Source of the DNA: an uncultured Flavobacteriia bacterium
Lineage (GTDB): Bacteria; Bacteroidota; Bacteroidia; Flavobacteriales; Flavobacteriaceae
Assembly (NCBI GenBank): GCA_946482495.1
Contig: CAMLRV010000136.1
Coordinates: 1 to 6,385, forward strand
DNA length: 6,385 nucleotides
Direction of reading: 5' to 3'
Shown: one piece after another, positions 1-6,209 of the stretch
How positions within the stretch are numbered: the first letter of the stretch is position 1
Layout: each line of letters begins with the position of its first letter
Notes under the pieces: generated by a model
What the model saw: only the letters and a program-made list of their open reading frames with translations
Database searches by the model: none
Told to the model about the DNA's origin: nothing
Translations under genes and position numbers: made by a program

Positions 1-1105
1 GGATTTCTGATGTTCCTTCATAAATTTGAGTAATTTTAGAATCACGCATCATTCTTTCTACATGGTATTCTGAAACATAACCATTTCCTCCATGAATTTG
101 AACCGCATCATTAGCCACTTCTAAAGCAATTTCAGAAGCATATAATTTTGCCATTGCACCAGAATGTGCAATATCTTCTCCATTATCTTTTTCAGAAGCC
201 GCTTTGTGAATTAACAATCTTGCAGCTGTAGTTTTCACATGCATGTCTGCTAATTTGAAAGCAATAGCTTGGTGATTGAAAATTGGTTTTCCAAATGCTA
301 CACGCTCTTGAGCATATTTTAACGCTAATTCATAAGAACCTTGCGCAATACCTAAAGCTTGAGAAGCAATTCCGATACGTCCACCATTTAAAGTTGACAT
401 CGCAAAAGCAAATCCAAAACCATCGGCACCAATTCTATTTTCTTTAGGAACTTTTACATCATTAAACAATAAAGTATGTGTATCAGAACCTCTAATCCCC
501 ATTTTCTTTTCTTTAGGACCAACTTCAAAACCTGGCATTCCTTTTTCAACAATAAGAACATTAATACCTTTGTGACCTTTTGAAGCATCCGTTTGAGCAA
601 TTACTAAATATGTAGAAGCTGTTCCACCATTAGTAATCCAGTTTTTAGTTCCATTTACTAAATAATGATCTCCCATATCAATTGCTGTTGTTCTCTGAGA
701 TGTTGCATCAGAACCAGCTTCTGGCTCAGATAAACAGAAAGCTCCAATAACTTCACCTTTTGCAAGTGGTGTTAAATATTTTACTTTTTGTTCTTCAGAA
801 CCATATTTTTCTAAACCAGCACAAACTAATGAATTATTAACCGACATAATTACAGCAGCAGAAGCATCTACTTTTGCAATTTCTTCCATAGCTAATACAT
901 AAGAAATACTATCTAATCCAGCACCACCATATTTTGGATCAACCATCATTCCTAAAAATCCTAGTTCTCCCATTTTCTTTACTTGTTCAGTAGGAAAAAT
1001 AGAATGCTCATCTCTTTCAATAACACCTGGTAATAATTCTGTTACAGCGAAATCTCTTGCCGCTTGTTGAATCATTAATTGTTCTTCGTTTAATTTAAAA
1101 TCCAT
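1..1105 (-). CDS. Acyl-CoA dehydrogenase (C-terminus cut by window edge)
   Basis: This is an FAD-dependent enzyme that oxidises acyl-CoA to trans-2-enoyl-CoA, in fatty-acid or branched-chain amino-acid breakdown, and passes electrons to electron-transfer flavoprotein in the cytoplasm. The frame runs from ATG at 1105 for 368 codons without a stop and leaves the window within the usual last dozen or so residues of a family normally near 380 aa. Visible motifs are the first family signature FCLSEPEAGSDA (residues 123-134), RVAFGKPI (268-275) in the C-terminal helical domain, and the second signature beginning QIHGGNGY (336-343). The latter ends in YEGTSEI (362-368), where Glu363 matches the catalytic base of the butyryl/medium-chain type. 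The sequence resembles short-chain (butyryl-CoA) or isovaleryl-type members, but chain-length preference cannot be read from it. It is divergent from anmK and has its own promoter at 1152-1182. No oddities were seen. Confidence 0.95.
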   Translation of the reverse strand, partial: MDFKLNEEQLMIQQAARDFAVTELLPGVIERDEHSIFPTEQVKKMGELGFLGMMVDPKYGGAGLDSISYVLAMEEIAKVDASAAVIMSVNNSLVCAGLEKYGSEEQKVKYLTPLAKGEVIGAFCLSEPEAGSDATSQRTTAIDMGDHYLVNGTKNWITNGGTASTYLVIAQTDASKGHKGINVLIVEKGMPGFEVGPKEKKMGIRGSDTHTLLFNDVKVPKENRIGADGFGFAFAMSTLNGGRIGIASQALGIAQGSYELALKYAQERVAFGKPIFNHQAIAFKLADMHVKTTAARLLIHKAASEKDNGEDIAHSGAMAKLYASEIALEVANDAVQIHGGNGYVSEYHVERMMRDSKITQIYEGTSEI

Positions 1106-1151
1106 TATTTTACTATAGGTTAATTTTGAATATATCTTAAAAAATTTCGTC

Positions 1152-1182
1152 CAAATGTAGTTATTTTATATTAAATTTTCAA
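1152..1182 (-). promoter_or_regulatory. Bacteroidota-type promoter of the acyl-CoA dehydrogenase
   Basis: On the minus strand, TACATTTG (1152-1159) matches the Bacteroidota -7 consensus TAnnTTTG exactly. A TTG (1180-1182) lies 20 nt upstream, as expected for the -33 element. The predicted transcription start is near 1147, giving a leader of about 40 nt before the ATG at 1105. The call rests on consensus and spacing only. Confidence 0.6.
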
Positions 1183-1204
1183 TAAGAAATTGTATTTTTA
1201 ACCC

Positions 1205-2272
1205 ATGTTAAATCAGAACTATAATGTTATCGGAGTAATGTCAGGCACTTCTTTAGATGGAGTGGATTTGGCACATATTAAATTTGAAATCAATACTAAC
1301 AACTGGTCGTATGAAATTTATGAGTGTGATACGATTTCTTATTCAACAGATATTATTTCAAAATTAAAAAACGGAATTAATTTTAATGAAGCCGAACTTT
1401 CTGATTTAAACCTAGAATACACTAATTTATTAGGAAACATTATTTCTGAATTTATTTCAAAAAATAACCTTTCAAATTTAGATGCGGTTTGTTCGCACGG
1501 ACATACGATTTTACATCAACCTCAAAATGGCTTCACGCTTCAAATTGGAAATTTACCTGAAATTGCCAAAATTGTCAAACAAAAAGTGGTGTGTGATTTT
1601 CGAGTTCAAGATGTAAATTTAGGTGGTCAAGGCGCGCCTTTAGTACCAATTGGGGATCGAATTTTATTTTCTGATTTTGATTTCTGTTTGAATTTAGGTG
1701 GCTTTTCAAATATTTCTTTTGAAGAAAACAACCAACGAATTGCCTTTGATATTTCTCCAGTAAATACAGTTTTGAATTTTTATGCGAATACTTTCGGATT
1801 AGAATATGATGATGCAGGGAAAATTTCTGCATCGGGAAGTTTGAATTCAGATTTATATAATGAATTAAACAATTTAGAATTCTATCAAAAATCTTTTCCA
1901 AAATCTTTAGGATTCGAATTTGTAAAAGAAACCGTTTTACCCATTCTAGAAAGTTACCCAATTTCAACCGAAGACAAAATGCATACTTTTACGGAGCATA
2001 TTGCTTTTCAAATTGGAAAAGTATTACAATCGAAATCAGGTAAATTATTAGTTTCTGGTGGGGGTGTATATAATGATTTTCTAATTGCAAGAATGAAAGT
2101 TCATTTACCAACTATTGAAATCATCATTCCTGACGAAAAAACAATAAAATTCAAAGAAGCTTTAATTTTTGCTTTATTAGGCGTTTTGAAATTACGCAAT
2201 GAAATTAATGTTTTAGCAAGCGTAACTGGTGCCAAACACGATCATAGTTCGGGTGTAATTTTTAATATTTAA
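1205..2272 (+). CDS. anmK: Anhydro-N-acetylmuramic acid kinase
   Basis: AnmK phosphorylates and opens 1,6-anhydro-N-acetylmuramic acid, released during peptidoglycan turnover, to MurNAc-6-phosphate using ATP in the cytoplasm. MurQ usually follows in the pathway, but no MurQ is in this window. At 355 aa the length is close to the family norm (about 365-370). Family motifs appear in order: the N-terminal phosphate-binding GVMSGTSLDGVD (residues 10-21), SHGHTILHQP (97-106), DFRVQDVNLGGQGAPLVP (131-148), LNLGGFSNIS (162-171), SGGGVYNDFL (284-293) and the C-terminal VTGAKHD (340-346). Asp182 in FDISPVN sits where the catalytic Asp of the well-studied proteobacterial enzymes lies, but the surrounding motif there is DTGPGN, so this copy is a diverged version. 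The ATG at 1205 is the first in frame and puts the phosphate-binding motif at the usual distance from the N-terminus. No convincing promoter was seen; TAATTTTG at 1121-1128 fits a -7 box but has no -33 partner. The 3' end overlaps the convergent hydrolase by 11 bp. Confidence 0.95.
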   Translation: MLNQNYNVIGVMSGTSLDGVDLAHIKFEINTNNWSYEIYECDTISYSTDIISKLKNGINFNEAELSDLNLEYTNLLGNIISEFISKNNLSNLDAVCSHGHTILHQPQNGFTLQIGNLPEIAKIVKQKVVCDFRVQDVNLGGQGAPLVPIGDRILFSDFDFCLNLGGFSNISFEENNQRIAFDISPVNTVLNFYANTFGLEYDDAGKISASGSLNSDLYNELNNLEFYQKSFPKSLGFEFVKETVLPILESYPISTEDKMHTFTEHIAFQIGKVLQSKSGKLLVSGGGVYNDFLIARMKVHLPTIEIIIPDEKTIKFKEALIFALLGVLKLRNEINVLASVTGAKHDHSSGVIFNI

Positions 2273-3098
2273 CAAATTCTGTGACTTGTTTCACTAATTC
2301 TTTACTTTTTAAATCGTGACCCAAACCTTCGGTTAAAATTAATTCGCTATTTTTCCAATGTTTATTTAATCGAATAGAATACTGATAATTCGTTGCCATA
2401 TCATTTTTATCATGCACAATCAATGCCGGAACCAAAATACTTTCCGCCAATTTAGCGCTCGAAAAATAACTTGGCAATTTTCCTAATTGTGTATAAAATT
2501 CATCAATAATTAAGTTTAACGATTTTGTTGTTAAACCTAAAGTTTCTTTATAAAAATCGAAAAAATCTGATGCTTCTCCTGGCGCACCCATAATTACTAC
2601 TTTTTCAATAGTATGTTCTTTATATTGATCTAGGAAATAAGTCGTAGCAAATCCACCAATAGAATGACTAACAATAGAAGTAATTTCAGAATGTATTTCT
2701 AAAAACGCATTAATCACTTTCGCATATAAAACCACATGAATAGATTTTCCAGAAGACAATCCGTGAGCTGGCGCATCTAAAGCATAAACCGTAAAATCAT
2801 TTTTTACTAAATGTTCAATGTAATTTTTCCATCGGAAAGAATGACTTTGCCAACCATGAACTAATAAAATTTTCTTGTTACCACTACCCCATTTATAGGT
2901 TTGAATTTTATAACCTTCCAAATTTAAAATATCAGACATTCCTTTTTGTAAAAATTCCAATTGATGTGGTTTTACTTTTCTTGCAAATGGATTGCAAAAA
3001 AGTTCAAATCCGTCTTTTTTTAGCTTTTTTGGGTTTACAAATGACAATAAATTGAAATAAAAACCCATAGATTTTTGCATTATTTTCTTAAAATTCAT
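2262..3098 (-). CDS. Alpha/beta hydrolase, probably TetR-controlled
   Basis: This is a serine hydrolase of the alpha/beta fold, 278 aa, probably a cytoplasmic esterase or lipase-like enzyme of unknown substrate. Visible are the oxyanion-hole motif HGW (residues 81-83), DAPAHGLSSG (108-117), the nucleophile elbow SHSIGG (144-149) with Ser146, Asp233 in HDKND as the likely acid, and His261 in GLGHD, completing the triad. The elbow begins with Ser instead of the usual Gly of GxSxG, a tolerated variant. The first 60 or so residues are basic with a short hydrophobic patch (FYFNLLSFV, 13-21); this may be a membrane-associating helix but lacks a clear signal-peptide cleavage site. The ATG at 3098 follows a promoter and operator at 3112-3143. 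It lies 51 nt downstream of the tetR-like gene on the same strand, so both may also be co-transcribed. The physiological role is unknown; a function tied to the repressor's ligand is inference. Confidence 0.88.
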   Translation of the reverse strand: MNFKKIMQKSMGFYFNLLSFVNPKKLKKDGFELFCNPFARKVKPHQLEFLQKGMSDILNLEGYKIQTYKWGSGNKKILLVHGWQSHSFRWKNYIEHLVKNDFTVYALDAPAHGLSSGKSIHVVLYAKVINAFLEIHSEITSIVSHSIGGFATTYFLDQYKEHTIEKVVIMGAPGEASDFFDFYKETLGLTTKSLNLIIDEFYTQLGKLPSYFSSAKLAESILVPALIVHDKNDMATNYQYSIRLNKHWKNSELILTEGLGHDLKSKELVKQVTEFVKY

Positions 3099-3111
3099 AT
3101 TTATTTTTATT

Positions 3112-3143
3112 TTAAGATACCAATCGGTATCAAATTTGACAAA
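3112..3143 (-). promoter_or_regulatory. Predicted promoter of the alpha/beta hydrolase
   Basis: On the minus strand TTTG (3140-3143) lies 20 nt upstream of TATCTTAA (3112-3119), a partial match (six of eight) to TAnnTTTG. The operator palindrome at 3116-3131 covers half of the -7 element and most of the spacer, so a bound repressor would block polymerase. The predicted leader is only about 10 nt. The weaker -7 box suggests lower intrinsic strength than the tetR promoter. Confidence 0.45.
3116..3131. promoter_or_regulatory. TetR operator copy 2 (hydrolase promoter)
   Basis: GATACCAATCGGTATC has perfect 6-bp arms (GATACC/GGTATC) around a slightly asymmetric centre. It differs at one base from the perfect palindrome in front of the tetR-like gene, and the match extends to 20 of 21 bases including flanks. 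Shared sequence and position on a promoter make it a likely binding site of the adjacent TetR-family protein. Confidence 0.75.
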
Positions 3144-3149
3144 TTTTTT

Positions 3150-3743
3150 TTAAATTAATATATCAGATACAATCCAATTTTTTAAATGATTTACCACTAC
3201 TTCAATATCAGAATTCGAGTTTTGTAATTTACTCATCATTACCCCGCCTTCCAAGCTAGAAATCAGCACGGTAGCTACCAATTTTTCATTCACAACGGCA
3301 CCAACTTGTTTATGAGTTTTACCATTAATAATGATTCGTTCTACAGATTCTCTAAAAACAGTTAAAGCTTGTTGTGCTTTTTGCTTTAATTCTAGGTTCG
3401 TATCGTCCACTTCAACCGCAACATTTAGCAACGGACAACCACCATTAATAAGTGGATTTGTGATGTAACTTTTGAATAAATCCAACACACAAAACAACTT
3501 ATCTCGAGTGTTACTTTCAGCCTTAATTTTCTCATTTAAAGCCATAAAAATTGCTTGCATCATCTTCTGAAAAGCTTCAATTTCTAAGCTTTCTTTACTC
3601 TCAAAATGTCTGTAAATTGCACCCTTTGTTAAACCCGTAGCGTCAGTAATATCACTTAACGACGTGGATTTATACCCCTTTGTATTGAAAAGAGTTGTTG
3701 CTTCTTTAAGCACTTTTGCTTTTGTTATTTCTGATGAGCGCAT
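3150..3743 (-). CDS. TetR/AcrR-family transcriptional repressor
   Basis: This is a 197-aa DNA-binding repressor, within the usual TetR size. The N-terminal helix-turn-helix is clear: residues 27-50 carry TSLSDITDATGLTKGAIYRHF followed by SKE, the classic TetR recognition region. The C-terminal ligand and dimer domain has the GGCPLLN segment (101-107) with Cys103, a pattern seen in the AcrR-like group that includes LmrA/YxaF-type regulators; the ligand is unknown. A longer frame begins at a TTG at 3758, but that codon lies inside the operator palindrome and upstream of the predicted transcript start. ATG 3743 is therefore preferred; it still leaves the complete HTH domain, and no later Met would. 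The gene likely represses itself and the downstream hydrolase through operators at 3751-3766 and 3116-3131. It is divergent from the amino-acid dehydrogenase gene, about 104 bp away. Confidence 0.92.
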   Translation of the reverse strand: MRSSEITKAKVLKEATTLFNTKGYKSTSLSDITDATGLTKGAIYRHFESKESLEIEAFQKMMQAIFMALNEKIKAESNTRDKLFCVLDLFKSYITNPLINGGCPLLNVAVEVDDTNLELKQKAQQALTVFRESVERIIINGKTHKQVGAVVNEKLVATVLISSLEGGVMMSKLQNSNSDIEVVVNHLKNWIVSDILI

Positions 3744-3746
3744 ATG

Positions 3747-3777
3747 CAAAGATACCAATTGGTATCAAAATAACAAA
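3747..3777 (-). promoter_or_regulatory. Promoter of the tetR-like gene
   Basis: On the minus strand TATCTTTG (3747-3754) is an exact TAnnTTTG -7 box, and TTTG (3774-3777) lies 19 nt upstream as the -33 element. Only three bases separate the -7 box from the ATG at 3743, so transcription should begin at or next to the start codon, giving a leaderless or nearly leaderless mRNA. The operator at 3751-3766 overlaps the -7 box and spacer. Confidence 0.6.
3751..3766. promoter_or_regulatory. TetR operator copy 1 (autoregulatory site)
   Basis: GATACCAATTGGTATC is a perfect 16-bp palindrome directly upstream of the tetR-like start codon, overlapping its promoter. A near-identical copy stands before the hydrolase gene. 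Palindromes of this length next to the regulator's own gene are typical TetR-family operators. The site is about 50 bp upstream of the dehydrogenase -7 box on the other strand, so it probably does not block that gene directly. Confidence 0.82.
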
Positions 3778-3815
3778 AAATAAAGAAAATTTCTTTTTTC
3801 ATCGTTTGAAAAAGT

Positions 3816-3823
3816 TAAATTTG
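3816..3823 (+). promoter_or_regulatory. -7 promoter element of the amino-acid dehydrogenase
   Basis: TAAATTTG matches TAnnTTTG exactly, 24 nt before the ATG at 3848. The expected -33 region holds only a T-run (3794-3799) without a TTG, so the upstream element is weak or absent. The predicted leader is about 20 nt. Confidence 0.5.
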
Positions 3824-3847
3824 CATATCAAAATTAATGATTGAATT

Positions 3848-5074
3848 ATGAAAGATTTACTACACAAATTCGAAAATAAAGAACCTGAAATTGTATTCAA
3901 TTGGAAAGATCCAGAAACGGATGCAGAAGGTTGGACAGTAATTAACTCATTACGTGGTGGTGCCGCTGGTGGTGGAACGCGTATGAGAATTGGTTTAGAC
4001 CAAAACGAAGTACTTTCTTTAGCGAAAACTATGGAAGTAAAGTTTTCAGTTTCTGGACCAGCAATTGGTGGAGCAAAATCTGGAATTAATTTTGACCCAG
4101 CAGATCCTCGCAAAAAAGGTGTTTTAGAGCGTTGGTACAAAGCTGTTTCTCCATTATTAAAAAATTATTATGGAACAGGTGGTGATTTAAATGTGGATGA
4201 AATTCATGAAGTAATTCCGATGACTGAAGAATGTGGTGTTTGGCATCCACAAGAAGGTGTTTTTAACGGACACTTCAAACCAACGGAAGCAGATAAAATT
4301 AACAGAATTGGACAATTACGTCAAGGTGTAATTAAAGTGATTGAAAACGGAGAATTTACTCCAGATTTATCTAAAAAATACACAGTTGCCGATATGATTA
4401 CAGGTTACGGAGTTGCGGAAGCGGTAAAACATTTCTACGGAATTTATGGCGGAAGTGTGGTTGGCAAAAAAGCAATCGTACAAGGATTTGGAAATGTAGG
4501 TTCGGCTGCAGCATTTTATTTAGCAAAAATGGGTGCGAAAGTCGTAGGAATTATAGATAGAGATGGTGGTGTAATTAATGAAAACGGATTTACGTTTGAA
4601 GAAATTACTGAACTATTCAGAAATAAAGATGGAAACAAATTAGTTTCAGATCAAATGATTCCATTTGCTGAAATTAATGAGAAAATTTGGAAAGTGGGTG
4701 CGCAAATTTTTGCTCCATGTGCTGCATCTAGAATTGTTTCTAAGGATAATGTAGAAAACATGATTGCAGCCGGTTTAGAAGTTATTTCTTGTGGTGCAAA
4801 TGTTCCTTTTGCAGACAAAGAAATTTTCTACGGTCCAATTATGGAAGAAACTGATAATAAAGTAAGTTTAATTCCAGATTTCATTTCTAACTGTGGTATG
4901 GCGAGAGTTTTTGCTTACTTCATGGAGAAAAAAGTACAAATGACAGACGAAGCCATTTTTAATGATGCATCAGAAATCATCGGAAAAGCCATTCAAAAAA
5001 CATTTGATGTTAATTCAAGCAAAACTAATATAAGTGCAAGAGCTTATGAAATTGCATTGAAACAATTGGTGTAA
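3848..5074 (+). CDS. Glu/Leu/Phe/Val-type amino-acid dehydrogenase
   Basis: This 408-aa enzyme belongs to the superfamily that reversibly deaminates L-amino acids to 2-oxo acids with NAD(P), linking ammonia and carbon metabolism in the cytoplasm. The N-terminal substrate domain carries MEVKFSVSGPAIGGAKSGI (62-80): Lys65 and Lys77, 12 residues apart, match the carboxylate-binding and catalytic lysines of glutamate dehydrogenases. Asp113 in GTGGDLNVDE is the likely catalytic aspartate. The Rossmann domain starts near 206 with GFGNVG (213-218); Asp237 after the second strand would favour NAD over NADP, by inference. Further family landmarks are APCAASRIV (289-297) and SCGANVP (314-320), both variants of the usual PAALEN.. 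and EGAN forms. The protein is shorter than classical GDH (about 420-450) and longer than LeuDH (about 365), so the substrate is uncertain. It has its own -7 box upstream and a strong terminator downstream, so it is probably a single-gene transcript. Confidence 0.92.
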   Translation: MKDLLHKFENKEPEIVFNWKDPETDAEGWTVINSLRGGAAGGGTRMRIGLDQNEVLSLAKTMEVKFSVSGPAIGGAKSGINFDPADPRKKGVLERWYKAVSPLLKNYYGTGGDLNVDEIHEVIPMTEECGVWHPQEGVFNGHFKPTEADKINRIGQLRQGVIKVIENGEFTPDLSKKYTVADMITGYGVAEAVKHFYGIYGGSVVGKKAIVQGFGNVGSAAAFYLAKMGAKVVGIIDRDGGVINENGFTFEEITELFRNKDGNKLVSDQMIPFAEINEKIWKVGAQIFAPCAASRIVSKDNVENMIAAGLEVISCGANVPFADKEIFYGPIMEETDNKVSLIPDFISNCGMARVFAYFMEKKVQMTDEAIFNDASEIIGKAIQKTFDVNSSKTNISARAYEIALKQLV

Positions 5075-5094
5075 ACAAACAATAATATTTCTTT

Positions 5095-5135
5095 AAAAAA
5101 ACTACGTTGGAACAATTTTTGACGTAGTTTTTTTT
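5095..5135 (+). terminator. Intrinsic terminator after the amino-acid dehydrogenase
   Basis: CTACGT (5102-5107) pairs with ACGTAG (5122-5127) around a 14-nt loop. The stem is extended by up to seven A-T pairs between the A-run at 5095-5101 and the T-run at 5128-5135, which also serves as the U-tract. It starts about 20 nt after the dehydrogenase stop codon. It separates that gene from the TonB-like gene, and the mirrored A-tract could let it work on the other strand too. Confidence 0.85.
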
Positions 5136-5160
5136 GTTTCAACAATTTTTATTACATTTA
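5133..5160 (+). promoter_or_regulatory. Possible promoter of the TonB-like gene
   Basis: TTTG (5133-5136) at the end of the terminator T-tract is followed after 16 nt by TACATTTA (5153-5160), seven of eight bases of TAnnTTTG. The spacing is slightly short. Transcription would begin near 5165, about 23 nt before the ATG at 5188. It is needed if the upstream terminator is efficient, but the match is only moderate. Confidence 0.35.
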
Positions 5161-5187
5161 TTCGTTATTACATCATACATTAAACTA

Positions 5188-6183
5188 ATGAAAAGCATTT
5201 TAAAATTATTAAAATTCATAAATGACCACGGTACAGTCCTTTTGCTAATATTTGCAATATTAGCTGTTGGTTTATGGCTTCTTGTTAGATATCTCAAAAA
5301 ACAAAATTTAACTGATTCAAGAAAATCACTGATAATCACCTTATACTCATTTGCCAGTATTTTAATTTTATTATTCTTTTTACGATTTTGGCCACCCTAT
5401 GGTAAAACCGAAATGTTAATCGCTCAAGGTGGCGGTGGCGGTGGCGTGGAATTAAATTATGGGAATACAGATTTTGGAAAAGGCGATGATTATTTAAATG
5501 AAACGTTAGAAGTTAACATGAAAGATGTTGCCGCTGAACCAGTGGAATCTACTCCAGAAGAAATTTTAACCCAAGATAATGTGGGTGCAGATGTAGCAAC
5601 TCCTCCAAAAGTGCAACACAAAACAAAAGATAAAAAACCTACAGAAACCAAACCAGTAGAATCTCCAAAAACACCAGTTAAAAAAACAAATAGTGCCCTA
5701 TCAAACATGATTAAAGGCAAAAACAGAGGTGGAGATGGCAACAGTAATACTAGCGGAAATCAAGGTTCAGCAAACGGAAACGTAAACTCTAATGGTTATT
5801 ATGGAAGTGGCGGTTCAGGAGGCGGAACTGGGGGTGGAAACGGAACTGGAAATGGAACTGGAACTGGCCCAGGAAGCGGTTCTGGATCTGGCGGTGGTAA
5901 TGGTAGTGGTAATGGAAAAGGAACTAATTATACTTTAGCTGGAAGACGCTTCGTATCCCAACCACAAATTGATAATGATTGTAATCAAGCAGGACGTGTT
6001 ACTATTGAAGTTACAGTTGACCGTTCTGGAAATGTTATTGCTGCTGTAAACGGCAAAGGTTCAACTGCAGACGCTTGCTTAATTAATTTAGCAAAAAAAT
6101 ACGCCAAACAAACAAAATGGTCAGCTAGCGAAACTGCTGCTGAAAGACAAGTTGGTACAATCACTTACAATTTCTCTTATTAA
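5188..6183 (+). CDS. TonB-like energy transducer with two membrane helices
   Basis: TonB proteins span the periplasm and pass proton-motive energy from ExbB/ExbD to outer-membrane TonB-dependent transporters. This one has 331 aa. In order: a hydrophobic helix (about 16-36), a basic loop RYLKKQ...DSRK (35-46), a second helix (about 47-68), six glycines (81-86) followed by the VELNYGNTDFG segment typical of Bacteroidota TonBs, a Lys/Pro/Glu-rich stretch (about 119-166), a Gly/Ser/Asn linker (180-246), and a TonB C-terminal domain (247-331) with Cys265 and Cys297. The positive loop predicts both N-terminus and C-terminal domain on the periplasmic side. The second helix corresponds to the usual single TonB anchor, so the first is extra. 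A longer frame starts at a TTG at 5134 within the terminator T-tract; ATG 5188 is preferred. No exbB or exbD is in the window. A related secreted gene begins 26 nt downstream, probably in the same operon. Confidence 0.85.
   Translation: MKSILKLLKFINDHGTVLLLIFAILAVGLWLLVRYLKKQNLTDSRKSLIITLYSFASILILLFFLRFWPPYGKTEMLIAQGGGGGGVELNYGNTDFGKGDDYLNETLEVNMKDVAAEPVESTPEEILTQDNVGADVATPPKVQHKTKDKKPTETKPVESPKTPVKKTNSALSNMIKGKNRGGDGNSNTSGNQGSANGNVNSNGYYGSGGSGGGTGGGNGTGNGTGTGPGSGSGSGGGNGSGNGKGTNYTLAGRRFVSQPQIDNDCNQAGRVTIEVTVDRSGNVIAAVNGKGSTADACLINLAKKYAKQTKWSASETAAERQVGTITYNFSY
5836..5877 (+). repeat. Hexanucleotide repeat coding for Gly-X pairs
   Basis: Seven consecutive GGNNNN units (GGAAAC, GGAACT, GGAAAT, GGAACT, GGAACT, GGCCCA, GGAAGC) encode alternating Gly and Asn, Thr, Pro or Ser (residues 217-230) in the flexible linker of the TonB-like protein. 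It is the most regular part of a Gly-rich region at 5725-5925. Near-identical six-base units could gain or lose copies in frame. Confidence 0.75.
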
Positions 6184-6209
6184 ACTTCAAAAAATACAGA
6201 TTCATTAAA

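Noticed and set aside
1121..1128. TAATTTTG as the -7 box of an anmK promoter
   Set aside because: No TTG or TTTG lies at the expected distance upstream and the leader would be about 70 nt, so support is too weak to list it as a feature.
1575..1967. 130-codon minus-strand reading frame inside anmK
   Set aside because: It lies wholly within a well-supported gene; its protein has no recognisable motif and the composition of an antisense shadow.
2281..2296. Small inverted repeat GTGA...TCAC near the end of the hydrolase gene as a terminator
   Set aside because: The stem is only 4 bp, has no T-tract, and lies within coding sequence.
3744..3758. TTG at 3758 as the start of the TetR-family protein (five extra residues)
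   Set aside because: The codon lies inside the operator palindrome and upstream of the predicted transcription start; ATG 3743 leaves a complete TetR HTH domain.
3799..4140. 113-codon minus-strand frame across the start of the amino-acid dehydrogenase
   Set aside because: It is antisense to conserved dehydrogenase sequence and covers that gene's promoter; no domain is seen.
5134..5187. TTG at 5134 as the start of the TonB-like protein (18 extra residues)
   Set aside because: It sits in the T-tract of the terminator and upstream of the likely promoter start. The extra residues look like translated A/T-rich intergenic DNA, and ATG 5188 begins a sensible basic N-terminus.
5139..5741. Two minus-strand frames (5139-5339 and 5490-5741) opposite the TonB-like gene
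   Set aside because: Both are antisense to its membrane and linker coding regions, without motifs or promoters of their own.
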